NCBI RefSeq assembly: GCF_051900535.1
Contig: NZ_JBHZGI010000004.1
Coordinates: forward strand, 62,001-126,000
Direction of reading: 5' to 3'
Length of the DNA stretch: 64,000 nt
Source of the DNA: Frateuria_A sp051900535
Lineage (GTDB): Bacteria; Pseudomonadota; Gammaproteobacteria; Xanthomonadales; Rhodanobacteraceae
Numbering within the stretch: the stretch's first letter is position 1; each line of letters starts with the position of its first letter. The position numbers and the translations under genes were made by a program. Shown one piece after another: positions 16,491 through 24,875 of this stretch. Below the pieces are notes generated by a model. That model searched no databases. It worked only from the letters and a program-made list of their open reading frames with translations, and was not told the DNA's origin.

Positions 16491-17102
16491 TCAACGGCGT
16501 TTCGGCCACATGCCGCGAAGCACCGCATCGCGCAGCACGAAGTGGTGCCAGAGCGCGGCCGACACGTGCAGCAGCGCCAGCGCGAGCAGGACCCAGGCCG
16601 CGTCCTGGTGCCACGCCAGCAACTGGTCGGCCAGGTCGAAATCGGGTGCCACCAGGCGCGGCAGGGGCAGCCCGAGGAAATGCACCCGCTTGCCCTGCGC
16701 ATCGCTGAGCAGCCAGCCGAGCAGGGGCAGGGCCAGCACCGCGGCATACAGCGACGCGTGGGTGAGCCCGGCTGCGGCGCGCATGGATTCGCTGGAGCGG
16801 GCGAGTTCCGGCAACGGTCCCAACCAGAAGCGCAGCACGATACGCACGGCGAAAAGGCCAAGCACGCAGAGGCCAAGGTGGCGATGGACGTCCAGCAGTC
16901 CATTGCGCAAGGGACGGGCGTCGACCTGGGTGCGGGCCAGGATCACGGCCGCCGCCAGCACGAGGCACAGCACGGTGAGCCAGTGCAGTCCCACCAGTGC
17001 GCGCGGCCGGGCCGGCGTCGGAACTGTCGTGTCGGGCCCGGTCTGGATCGGGCCCGCGATACCACCACCGTCGATGCCGGCCTTGTCGTCTGCCGCTGCC
17101 AT
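16491..17102 (-). CDS. Cytochrome b561 family protein
   Basis: A 203-residue integral membrane protein with four helices. Histidine ligands are visible in VGLHWLTVLCL, DVHRHLGL and in the later LLALALLHVSAALWHHFVLRDAVL, as in YodB/CybB. The loop GRPRL-like LGLPLPRLVAPDFDLADQL is typical of the family. It probably passes electrons between the quinone pool and a periplasmic partner. It is the first gene of a four-gene cytochrome cluster. The internal ATG at 17102 is preferred over 17153 because the earlier residues are not family-like. Confidence 0.85.
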   Translation of the reverse strand: MAAADDKAGIDGGGIAGPIQTGPDTTVPTPARPRALVGLHWLTVLCLVLAAAVILARTQVDARPLRNGLLDVHRHLGLCVLGLFAVRIVLRFWLGPLPELARSSESMRAAAGLTHASLYAAVLALPLLGWLLSDAQGKRVHFLGLPLPRLVAPDFDLADQLLAWHQDAAWVLLALALLHVSAALWHHFVLRDAVLRGMWPKRR

Positions 17103-17272
17103 GCGCCCTGTTTCGTGTTGCGGTTTGTCGTGAAAGGCCAGTCGCGGCAACACCGCGAGGCGGGAGGTTTCAGGCGAATGAGTGCGCGGCCACGCGCGAA
17201 AGGTTGTCGCGCTCGCTTATCGCGGCAGGCAGAACCTCAGCGCGCGAAGTCCACGAAAGAGCGGCCGCCCTG

Positions 17273-17415
17273 CTCCCTCTCCCCTCCGGGGAGAGGGCTG
17301 GGGTGAGGGCCGCTCTTGCGACAAACCTTCCACGAAGCATGGGCTGCCCGCGATGCAGGGACGCACGAGCCAGCTTCCCCGCGAGCCCCGCCCCTCACCC
17401 ACTTCCCTCCCCGGA
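17273..17415. repeat. BIME between the b561 and sugar-isomerase genes
   Basis: The left arm (17273-17309) is CTCCCTCTCCCCTCCGGGGA plus GGGTGAGGG. The right arm (17391-17415) is CCCCTCACCCACTTCCCTCC. The inner part begins CCGCTCTTGCGAC and ends CCCCGCGAGCCCCG, sequences shared with the other pairs. The gap 17103-17487 holds no gene that I can support apart from this element. Confidence 0.85.
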
Positions 17416-17487
17416 CCCAACCTTCCACCAACCGGCCGGCACTTAAGCGAGGTGAGTCGTCCACGACGCATCCGTTGGCCGAAGGAC

Positions 17488-17925
17488 ATGGACATCAAGC
17501 GCATCCAGTTGCAGTCGCACGGGGACCACCGGGGCATGCTCATTGCCCTGGAGCCGGAGCGGAACGTGCCGTTCCCGATCCGCCGCGTGTACTACCTGTT
17601 CGCCACCCGCCAGAACGTGCATCGCGGGCGCCACGCACACCGCCACCTCAACCAGTTGGCGATCACCGTGCGCGGCTCGGTGAAATTCATGCTCGACGAC
17701 GGCAGCGGCCCGACCGAAGTGGTGCTGGACGATCCCTCGCAGGGGCTGCTGCTCGGGCGCATGGTCTGGCGCGAGCTGTACGACTTCAGCGACGACTGCG
17801 TGCTGATGGTGCTGGCCGACCAGCCCTACGACCCGGACGACTACATCACCGACTACGACCTCTTCCTCAAAGAGGTCAACGCCGAGCTCTACCCGGCGGG
17901 GCTGGTGGCATGTCTCGACCGCTAG
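17488..17925 (+). CDS. dTDP-6-deoxy-hexulose ketoisomerase (FdtA/QdtA, WxcM-like cupin)
   Basis: A 145-residue cupin. FdtA/QdtA enzymes convert dTDP-4-keto-6-deoxyglucose to the 3-keto sugar before transamination. The motif HRGRHAHRHLNQL places His49 and His51 at the positions used by this family, followed by VRGSVKFMLDDG. The fold is RmlC-like. It leads a sugar operon and overlaps the next gene by 16 nt. The paired aminotransferase lies at 20450. Whether the product has the galacto (Fuc3N) or gluco (Qui3N) configuration cannot be read from the sequence. Confidence 0.88.
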   Translation: MDIKRIQLQSHGDHRGMLIALEPERNVPFPIRRVYYLFATRQNVHRGRHAHRHLNQLAITVRGSVKFMLDDGSGPTEVVLDDPSQGLLLGRMVWRELYDFSDDCVLMVLADQPYDPDDYITDYDLFLKEVNAELYPAGLVACLDR

Positions 17926-18575
17926 TCCTCGTCGGCGCCGGCGAGTTCGCGCAGATCGCCTGCGAATACTTCCAGCACGACAGCGACTACGACGTGCTGG
18001 CCTTCAGCGTGGAGCGCGATTACCTCGTGCAGCCGCAGCTGGCCGACCGCCCGGTACTGCCCTGGGAAACGCTGGAACAGCACTACCCGCCCGGCGAGGT
18101 GGAACTGTTCGTGGCGATCCCGGCCAGCCAGCTCAACCGGTTGCGCCGGCGTTTCTACCTGGAAGCCAAACACCGCGGCTATAAGCTGGCGACCTACGTC
18201 AGCTCGCACGCCTTCGTCTGGCGCAACGCCGAGGTCGGCGAGAACTGCTTCATCTTCGAGAACAACGTGATCCAGCCGTTCGTGCGCGTGGGCGACGACT
18301 GCGTGCTGTGGAGCGGCAACCACGTAGGCCACCGCACGGTGATCGAGGACCACGTGTTCGTGTCCTCCCACGCGGTGATCTCCGGCTACTGCCGCATCGG
18401 CGAAGGCAGCTTCATCGGCGTCAACGCGACCTTCAACGACGGCGTGAAGGTCGCCCCCTACAACGTCATCGGCGCGGGCGCGCTGGTCACCCGCGATACC
18501 GAACCGGGACGGGTCTACGTCGGCTCGCCGGCGAAGGCGATGCCCAACCGCGCCAGCTTCGGCGTGAGCCTGTAG
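17910..18575 (+). CDS. NeuD/PglD-like sugar O- or N-acyltransferase
   Basis: A 221-residue enzyme. The N-terminal Rossmann-like part begins RPLVLVGAGEFAQIACEYF, the PglD/NeuD start that binds the sugar nucleotide. The C-terminal half is a left-handed beta-helix of hexapeptide repeats (NAEVGENCFIFENNVIQPFVRVGDDC), ending GAGALVTRDTEPGRVYVGSPAKAM, the usual acyl-CoA-binding coil. In this context the likely substrate is the 3-amino-3,6-dideoxyhexose made by its neighbours, giving an N-acetyl sugar. The start lies inside the isomerase gene. Confidence 0.85.
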   Translation: MSRPLVLVGAGEFAQIACEYFQHDSDYDVLAFSVERDYLVQPQLADRPVLPWETLEQHYPPGEVELFVAIPASQLNRLRRRFYLEAKHRGYKLATYVSSHAFVWRNAEVGENCFIFENNVIQPFVRVGDDCVLWSGNHVGHRTVIEDHVFVSSHAVISGYCRIGEGSFIGVNATFNDGVKVAPYNVIGAGALVTRDTEPGRVYVGSPAKAMPNRASFGVSL

Positions 18576-18577
18576 CC

Positions 18578-19531
18578 ATGTTCGCCTGGCAGAAGAAGGG
18601 GCTGGTGTTCGACACCGCGCGGCGCAGCATGGGCGCCTGGATGCGCCACTCCGCGCTGACGCCGACGCCGGTCGCGCTCGATGACGAACGCATCCGCGTC
18701 TACGCCGGCTTCCGAGACCTCGAGGGCGTCAGCCGCATCGGCTACGTCGACCTGCGCGCGGACGATCCGACCCGGGTGATCGGTGTCAGCCGCGAGCCGG
18801 TGCTGGACATCGGCCGCGGCGGCTGCTTCGACGACAACGGCATGATCCTGGGCGACGTCGTGCACGGCCCGGGCGGGCTGCACCTGTTCTACGTCGGCTT
18901 CCAGCGCGTGGCGCGGGCCAAGTTCCTGGCCTTCACCGGACTGGCGCTGTCCAGCGACGGCGGCGAGCACTTCCGCCGCGTACAGGAGACGCCGATCCTC
19001 GACCGCGCACCCGGCCGCAGCACGATCGCCGCCGTGCACTCGGCGCACTACGACCAAGGGCGCTGGCGGCTCTGGTATGCGGCCGGCGACGACTGGGAGC
19101 AGATCGACGGCAAGCCCTTCCCGCGCTACCACATCCGCTGCGCGGAAGCGGCCAGCCTCGACGCGATCCCGCGCGCCGACCACGCCTGCCTGCTGCCGCG
19201 CGGCAGCGAATACCGCATCGGCCGTCCGCGGGTGTACCGCCTGGACGGCCGCTACGTCATGTATTTCACCCGCGGCAACCGCAGCGGCGACTACTTCCCC
19301 GGCGTGGCGGCAAGCGGGGACGGCCTGACGTGGGCGCGCCACGACGAAAGCCTGGGCCTTGCACTGTCGGAGCACGGCTGGGACTCGCGCACCCTCTGCT
19401 ACCCGGCGCTGCTGTTCCAGCGCGACCGCGTGCTGATGTTTTACAACGGCAACGACATGGGCGTGGACGGCTTCGGCGTGGCCGAGGCACGCCTGCATGT
19501 GCGTGCAGGTGCCGCCCATGTTCAGGCTTAG
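18578..19531 (+). CDS. Five-bladed beta-propeller protein (GH43/32-like superfamily)
   Basis: A 317-residue protein without a signal peptide. Repeats such as RIRVYAGFRDLEGVSRIGYVDL, GLHLFYVGFQRV, RWRLWYAAGDDW, RYVMYFTRGN and RVLMFYNGNDMG are the blades of the five-bladed propeller shared by GH43, GH32, GH68 and related carbohydrate-binding proteins. No confident catalytic triad can be assigned. Such proteins are often found in O-antigen or exopolysaccharide loci, where their role is unclear. It is 2 nt downstream of the acyltransferase and overlaps the next gene by 14 nt, so it is firmly part of this operon. Confidence 0.7.
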   Translation: MFAWQKKGLVFDTARRSMGAWMRHSALTPTPVALDDERIRVYAGFRDLEGVSRIGYVDLRADDPTRVIGVSREPVLDIGRGGCFDDNGMILGDVVHGPGGLHLFYVGFQRVARAKFLAFTGLALSSDGGEHFRRVQETPILDRAPGRSTIAAVHSAHYDQGRWRLWYAAGDDWEQIDGKPFPRYHIRCAEAASLDAIPRADHACLLPRGSEYRIGRPRVYRLDGRYVMYFTRGNRSGDYFPGVAASGDGLTWARHDESLGLALSEHGWDSRTLCYPALLFQRDRVLMFYNGNDMGVDGFGVAEARLHVRAGAAHVQA

Positions 19532-20450
19532 GCCCTACGCGCCCTCCGACGCGGCGGCATGGGACGCGCTGGTGGCGCGCTCGCGCACCGGCAATCTGCT
19601 GCACCGGCGCGGCTACATGGACTACCACGCGGAGCGCTTCACCGACTGCTCGCTCATCGTCGAGCGCGACGGCGAACCGGTCGCCGTTTTTCCCGCCAGT
19701 CGCAACGGCCGGGTGGTCACCAGCCACGGCGGCCTCACCTACGCCGGCCTGCTGTCGACCGCCGCGCTGCGCGCCGAGCCGACGCTGGCGGTGTTCACGC
19801 AGATGGCCGCGCATTTCCGCGCCGCCGGCATGCGCCGCGTGCTCTACAAGGCGGTGCCGTCGATCTTCCACGCCTATCCCGCCGAGGAGGATCTGTACGC
19901 CCTGCATCGCCTGGGCGCCCACCTGGTGCGGCGCGACCTCTCCTCGGTGATCGCGCTGCGCGAGGGCTACCGCTTCTCCGCCGAGCGGCGGCGCGACATC
20001 CGCCACGCGCGCGAGGCCGGCGTGCGGATGGAAGCCGGCGGCGACCTGGCTGCGTTCCACGCACTGCTCACCGAGGTGCTGAAGCGGCACGAGGCAACCC
20101 CGACGCACAGCCTGGACGAACTGCGCCTGCTGCAGTCGCGCTTCCCGCGGCAGATCCTGCTGTACACCGCACACGTCGGCAGCGAGCTGCAAGCCGGCGC
20201 GCTGGTCTACGACTTCGGCCGCGTAGTGCACACGCAATACCTGGCCGCCTCCGAGGCGGGCCGGCACAGCTGTGCGCTCAGCCTGCTGCTGGGCGAACTG
20301 ATCGGCAACGTCTACGCCGACCGCCACTGCTTCAGCTTCGGCATCTCCACCGAGCAGGAAGGCCGCGTCCTCAACGGCGGCCTGGTGACGCAGAAGGAGC
20401 GCTTCGGCGCGCGCGCCGTGGTGCATGACTTCTACGAGTGGCCGCTGTGA
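19518..20450 (+). CDS. GNAT/FemAB-like acyltransferase
   Basis: A 310-residue protein of the FemAB-like double-GNAT type. It begins FRLRPYAPSDAAAWDALVARSRTGNLLHRRGYMDYH, followed by IVERDGEPVAVFPA and a second GNAT-like half (RRRDIRHAREAGVRME through AGALVYDFGRVVHTQYLAAS). Related proteins in polysaccharide loci add amino-acid or acyl groups to sugars. The ATG at 19518 is taken as start; an ATG seven codons upstream also exists. The stop shares its last base with the next start (TGATG). Confidence 0.75.
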   Translation: MFRLRPYAPSDAAAWDALVARSRTGNLLHRRGYMDYHAERFTDCSLIVERDGEPVAVFPASRNGRVVTSHGGLTYAGLLSTAALRAEPTLAVFTQMAAHFRAAGMRRVLYKAVPSIFHAYPAEEDLYALHRLGAHLVRRDLSSVIALREGYRFSAERRRDIRHAREAGVRMEAGGDLAAFHALLTEVLKRHEATPTHSLDELRLLQSRFPRQILLYTAHVGSELQAGALVYDFGRVVHTQYLAASEAGRHSCALSLLLGELIGNVYADRHCFSFGISTEQEGRVLNGGLVTQKERFGARAVVHDFYEWPL

Positions 20451-21577
20451 TGGAAATGCCGCGCATCGACGTGCCGTTCCTGAGCCTCAAGGCGGTCAAC
20501 GCCCGCCACGCCGACGAGCTGAAGGCTGCGGCCGCGCGCGTGATCGACTCGGGCTGGTACGTGCTGGGCGAGGAGCTGGCCGCGTTCGAGCGCGAGTTCG
20601 CCGCCTGGTGCGGCGTGCGCCACGCGATCGGCGTGGGCAACGGGCTGGATGCGCTGGCGCTGCTGCTGCGCGGCTACATCGAGCTGGGCCGGCTGGCCGA
20701 GGGCGACGAGGTGATCGTGCCCGGCAACACCTTCATCGCCAGCTTCCTGGCGATCACCGGCAACCGGCTGGCGGCGATCCCGGTGGAACCGGACCCGGCC
20801 AGCTTCAACCTCGATCCGGCGTGCGTGGAAGCGGCGATCGGTCCGCGCACGCGGGCGATCATGGCGGTGCACCTGTACGGCCAACTCGCCGACATGCCGG
20901 CGCTGCGCGCGCTCACCGAGCGGCACCATCTGCTGCTGATCGAGGACGCCGCGCAGGCGCATGGCGCCGCGCTTGACGGCCGCCGTGCCGGCGCCCTCGG
21001 CGATGCGGCCGGCTTCAGTTTTTTCCCCACCAAGAACCTGGGCGCACTGGGCGACGCCGGCGCCGTCACCACCGATGACAACGCCCTCGCGCACTGCGTG
21101 CGGGCGCTGCGCAACTACGGCTCCGAGGAGAAGTACCGGCACCGCCTGCGCGGCACCAACTCGCGGCTGGACGAACTGCAGGCCGCGCTGCTGCGGGTGA
21201 AGCTCCGGTACGTCGACGAAGACACCCGCCTGCGCCGGCAGGTCGCGCGGCGCTATCTCGACGGCATCCGCCATCCGGGCATCGCCCTGCCGTTCGTGGC
21301 GCGCGACGACGCCCACGCCTGGCACCTGTTTGTGGTGCGCTGCCGCCATCGCGACGCGCTGCAGCGCCACCTGCTCGCCTGCGGCATCCAGACCCAGGCG
21401 CACTATCCGGTGCCGCCGCATCGGCAACCGGCCTATGCCGGACTGCTCGACGTCCACCTGCCGCTGACCGAGCGCCTGCACGAGGAAGTGCTCAGCCTAC
21501 CGCTCGGCCCGACGCTGGTCGATGCCGATGTCGAACGCGTGATCGCCGCGGTCAACGCGTTCCGGAGCCCGGCATGA
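20450..21577 (+). CDS. dTDP-3-oxo-6-deoxyhexose aminotransferase (DegT/DnrJ/EryC1/StrS; FdtB/QdtB-like)
   Basis: A 375-residue PLP enzyme. It begins PFLSLKAVNARHADELKAAAARVIDSGWYVLGEELAAFE, the FdtB/QdtB-like start. Other features are GVGNGLDALALLLR, IEDAAQAHGA, the PLP lysine in GFSFFPTKNLGALGDAG, and the substrate region GTNSRLDELQAALL. It transfers an amino group to C-3 of the sugar made by the FdtA-like isomerase. No glucose-1-phosphate thymidylyltransferase or 4,6-dehydratase is in the window, so dTDP-4-keto-6-deoxyglucose must come from rml genes elsewhere. Confidence 0.92.
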   Translation: MEMPRIDVPFLSLKAVNARHADELKAAAARVIDSGWYVLGEELAAFEREFAAWCGVRHAIGVGNGLDALALLLRGYIELGRLAEGDEVIVPGNTFIASFLAITGNRLAAIPVEPDPASFNLDPACVEAAIGPRTRAIMAVHLYGQLADMPALRALTERHHLLLIEDAAQAHGAALDGRRAGALGDAAGFSFFPTKNLGALGDAGAVTTDDNALAHCVRALRNYGSEEKYRHRLRGTNSRLDELQAALLRVKLRYVDEDTRLRRQVARRYLDGIRHPGIALPFVARDDAHAWHLFVVRCRHRDALQRHLLACGIQTQAHYPVPPHRQPAYAGLLDVHLPLTERLHEEVLSLPLGPTLVDADVERVIAAVNAFRSPA

Positions 21578-22824
21578 ACATCGCGCGGGCCAGCCTGTAT
21601 TCCACCGCCGCCACCGCGGCGCGGCTGGTCGCGGCGCTGGTGGTGGTCAAGCTGGTCGCATCGTTCGCAGGGCCCGAGGGAATCGGCAAGCTGGGCCAGT
21701 TCATGAGCCTGATGTCGCTGCTGGCCGTGCTCGCCGGCGGCGGCATCAGCGCCGGGCTGGTGAAGTACGTGGCCGAGTACCGCGAGGACCCGGCCAGACT
21801 CTCGCGGCTGCTCGCCTCGGCGCTGTGGTACGCGCTGTGCACCTCCTGCCTGATCGGCTGCCTGGCCCTGCTGTGCAGCCGGCCGCTGGCGCTGTGGCTG
21901 CTGGACGACGCGCGCTACCAGGGCCTGATCCGCACGCTGGCCGTGGCGCAGCTGGGCATCGCGCTGGTCAACTACCTGTTGGCCGTGATCAACGGCTTCA
22001 TGGACGTGCGACGCCTCGCGCTGGTGCAGGTCGCGGGCTCGGCGATCAGCATCACCGTGGCGCTGGTGCTGTCGGCGTGGCTGCACCTGTACGGCGCGCT
22101 GCTGGCGCTGATCCTGGGCCAGGTGCTGTGGCTGGCGATCGGGCTGCCGGTGTTCCGGCGCAGCCCGTACTTCCGACCCGGCATGTGGAAGGCGCGCTTC
22201 GACGGCGAGATGACCGCGCGGCTGGCGACCTTCTCGATCATGACGCTGAGCTCGGCGGTGCTTTCGCCGCTGGTCAACATCGCGGTGCGCTCCCACCTGG
22301 CCGCGCAGTTCGGCTGGGTGGACACCGGCTACTGGCAGGCGGTGACGCGGGTATCGGACGCCTACCTGCTGTTCCTCACCGCGGCGATCAACATCTACTA
22401 CCTGCCCAAGCTCGCCGCCACCCATGAGCGCGACGCGCTGGCACGCGAGCTGGTCCAGGGCTGGCGCTTCCTGCTGCCGGTCGTGGTCGCGCTGGCGTTG
22501 GCGATCTGGCTCGCGCGCGGCTGGATCACCCGCTTCCTGTTCACCAGCGATTTTTCGCTGGCCAACACGCTGTACGGGCCGCAGCTGATCGGCGACGTGA
22601 TCAAGATCGCCTCGTTCGTGCCCTCCTACGTGATGCTGGCCAAGGCGATGACGCGAGTGTTCGTCGCGTCCGAATGCGTGTTCGCGCTGACCTACCTGGT
22701 GCTGGTGCACCTGCTCACCGCGCGCTTCGGGCTGGTCGGCGCGGTGTACGCCTTCACCGCCAACTACGCGCTGTACCTGGGCTTCACCCTGGTGGTGGCG
22801 CGGCGCTACCTGGAGCGCCTATGA
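21574..22824 (+). CDS. wzx: Polysaccharide flippase (Wzx-like, MOP superfamily)
   Basis: A 416-residue protein with about twelve hydrophobic helices. It begins ASLYSTAATAARLVAALVVVKLVASFAGPEGIGKLGQFMSL, characteristic of the WzxE/O-antigen translocase group, with the conserved GPEGIGxLGQ stretch. It moves undecaprenyl-linked repeat units across the inner membrane. It overlaps the aminotransferase and the next glycosyltransferase by 4 nt each. The closeness to WzxE suggests a short amino-sugar repeat. Confidence 0.9.
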   Translation: MNIARASLYSTAATAARLVAALVVVKLVASFAGPEGIGKLGQFMSLMSLLAVLAGGGISAGLVKYVAEYREDPARLSRLLASALWYALCTSCLIGCLALLCSRPLALWLLDDARYQGLIRTLAVAQLGIALVNYLLAVINGFMDVRRLALVQVAGSAISITVALVLSAWLHLYGALLALILGQVLWLAIGLPVFRRSPYFRPGMWKARFDGEMTARLATFSIMTLSSAVLSPLVNIAVRSHLAAQFGWVDTGYWQAVTRVSDAYLLFLTAAINIYYLPKLAATHERDALARELVQGWRFLLPVVVALALAIWLARGWITRFLFTSDFSLANTLYGPQLIGDVIKIASFVPSYVMLAKAMTRVFVASECVFALTYLVLVHLLTARFGLVGAVYAFTANYALYLGFTLVVARRYLERL

Positions 22825-23741
22825 GCGCGCCGCTGGTCTCGGTCCTGATCCCCGCGTTCAACCACGAGCGCTTCGTGCAGCGCTGCCTGGACAGCGTGCT
22901 GGAAGACCCGTGGCCGGACAAGGAACTGGTGATCATCGACGACGGCTCGACCGACGGCACCGGCGAGCGCATAGCGACCTGGGTGTCCCAGCACGCGCGC
23001 GAGATCCCGGTGCGCTTCCTGCGTCGCCCGAACAGGGGCGTGGCCGCCACGCTCAACGAACTGGCCGCGCTGGCACAGGGCGAGTTCCTGCGGCTGGGCG
23101 CCAGCGACGACTATTTCCTGCCCGGCGGGCTGGAAGCGCAGGTGCGCTACCTGCAGGCCCACCCGGGCAAGCAGGCCGTGGTCGGCGACTCGATCGTCAT
23201 CGACCAGCACGACCGGTGCCTGCACGAAAGCGGCATGTGCGGACTGCACCGCGCCGACAAGCGGCTCTACCGCACCGATGCCGGCATCCGTCGCGCGGTG
23301 ATCGGCCAGTGGGCGGTCGGCGGCGCGGTGGTGCTGCTGCGTCGGGACGCGCTGCAACGCTTCGGTGGCTGGACCGAGGGCCTGCGCATCGACGACTGGG
23401 ATTTCTTCCTGCGCCTGGCCGCGCGCGACGCGCTGGGCTTCATCGACGTGCGCGTGTGCGCCTACCGCATGCACGAGGCCAACCTGAGCAAGACCCGGCA
23501 TGTCGCCACGCGCGTGTCCAACCTGGTCGAATCGCGCCACGTCGCGCTGCGCCACGCGCGCTTGTTCGAGGGCGCGGACCGCATCCTGCTCAAAGCCCAG
23601 GCGCACTACATCGGCGCCAAGATCGCGTTCCTGCGTCGGCGGCCCGTTGCGCTCGCCTGGCACATGGCCGCCTACCTCGCCCTGGCCGCGTTCGCCCGTA
23701 CCGGCCTGCCCGCGTCACCGACCCTCGCGAGGCACGCATGA
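22821..23741 (+). CDS. Glycosyltransferase family 2
   Basis: A 306-residue GT-A enzyme. It begins PLVSVLIPAFNHERFVQRCLDSVL, followed by ELVIIDDGSTDGTGERI and the metal-site region LRLGASDDYFLPGG (DDY). The acceptor region contains GGWTEGLRIDDWDFFLRLA, which is the usual ED/DD motif. The C-terminal extension is helical. It probably adds one sugar to the lipid-linked repeat unit. It overlaps wzx by 4 nt and the polymerase by 4 nt. Confidence 0.9.
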   Translation: MSAPLVSVLIPAFNHERFVQRCLDSVLEDPWPDKELVIIDDGSTDGTGERIATWVSQHAREIPVRFLRRPNRGVAATLNELAALAQGEFLRLGASDDYFLPGGLEAQVRYLQAHPGKQAVVGDSIVIDQHDRCLHESGMCGLHRADKRLYRTDAGIRRAVIGQWAVGGAVVLLRRDALQRFGGWTEGLRIDDWDFFLRLAARDALGFIDVRVCAYRMHEANLSKTRHVATRVSNLVESRHVALRHARLFEGADRILLKAQAHYIGAKIAFLRRRPVALAWHMAAYLALAAFARTGLPASPTLARHA

Positions 23742-24871
23742 CACTGCTGCGCTTCCCTTCCCTCTGGCTCGCGTTGCCGCTGCTGTTCGCCTGCGCGGTG
23801 ACGCTGCTTACCTACGACCTGCCCGAAGGCTACGGCGAGGGCATCACGCTCCTGGCCAGCTGCGCCGGCGCGGTGCTACTGCTGGACCTCATGGTGGGCA
23901 ACCGGCTGCCGCCGCTGGCGCGCTTCCGCCTGCGCGAATACGCCGGCACGCGCGAGGGGTTCGTCGCGCTGGCCTTCGCGCTCGCCGTGCTGGCGTTCTG
24001 CCTGCTGGACCTGCTGCTGTTCCCGGTCGCGCTGGTGGACGATCCGCACGCCTACGCCACGATGGAAGGCGGCCGCGAGCACATCCGGCACATCTCGGAC
24101 ATGTGCTGGGTGCTGCCGCCGGTGGGCCTGCTGTGCGCGCGCAAGCGCTGGCTGCGCCGGTCGCTGGTGGTCGCGGGCCTGGTCTTCCCGATCCTGGTGA
24201 TCGACCGCAACCGCCTGCTCAACGGCCTGTTCGCGCTGGCGCTGGTGATCGTGCTGCGGCGGGACGAACACGCGCCGCTGCCGTGGAAGCGCATCGTGCT
24301 GATCGTGCTGGCCGGCGCCACCGTGTTCTCGGTGCTGGGCATGCTGCGTTCCGGTCCCCTCGAGGGCCTGACGCTGCCTTTCGGCGACCTCTATCGCGCC
24401 TCGCCGCAGGGCATCAAGTGGCTGCTGCTCTACATCAGCGCCGGGCCGTACAACTTCGGCGCGATCGAGGCGAAGCACTACCTCGACGCCAGCTTCCTGC
24501 TCCACCAGACGGTGCCGCTGAGCGGCTCGGTGGCGACCGCCGGCACGTCCATTCCGCTGGATTCGCCGACGGTCAACGTCGGCACGGAGTTCTTCCCGTT
24601 CCTGATGGCCTGGGGCCCCGCCGGCGCCGCGGCGGCGGTGTTCGCGCTGTACCTGTGGCTGCAGTGGAGCGTGCGCCGGCTGTGGCCGAACGTGTCGCTG
24701 TTCGGGCTGCTGGTCTTCCTGCGCATGGCCTACGTCTGCCTGATGGCGCCGTTCGCGCCGCAGGCGTTCATCTGGACCAACGTCGACTTCATCGCGCTGT
24801 GCCTGCTGCTGCAGCTGTTCGCCGCGTGGCTGCCGGTGCGCGCCCCCACGCTTTCGACCCACCCGACCTGA
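23738..24871 (+). CDS. Polytopic membrane protein, probable Wzy-type polymerase
   Basis: A 377-residue protein with about ten transmembrane helices and one larger loop (about 210-285, LRSGPLEGLTLPFGDLYRASPQGIKW through PLDSPTVNVGTEFF). That is the layout of O-antigen polymerases and of O-antigen polysaccharide polymerase Wzy/OatA-like proteins. Wzy proteins share little sequence, so the call rests on topology and on the position between a glycosyltransferase and Wzz. Confidence 0.7.
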   Translation: MTLLRFPSLWLALPLLFACAVTLLTYDLPEGYGEGITLLASCAGAVLLLDLMVGNRLPPLARFRLREYAGTREGFVALAFALAVLAFCLLDLLLFPVALVDDPHAYATMEGGREHIRHISDMCWVLPPVGLLCARKRWLRRSLVVAGLVFPILVIDRNRLLNGLFALALVIVLRRDEHAPLPWKRIVLIVLAGATVFSVLGMLRSGPLEGLTLPFGDLYRASPQGIKWLLLYISAGPYNFGAIEAKHYLDASFLLHQTVPLSGSVATAGTSIPLDSPTVNVGTEFFPFLMAWGPAGAAAAVFALYLWLQWSVRRLWPNVSLFGLLVFLRMAYVCLMAPFAPQAFIWTNVDFIALCLLLQLFAAWLPVRAPTLSTHPT

Positions 24872-24875
24872 GTGC

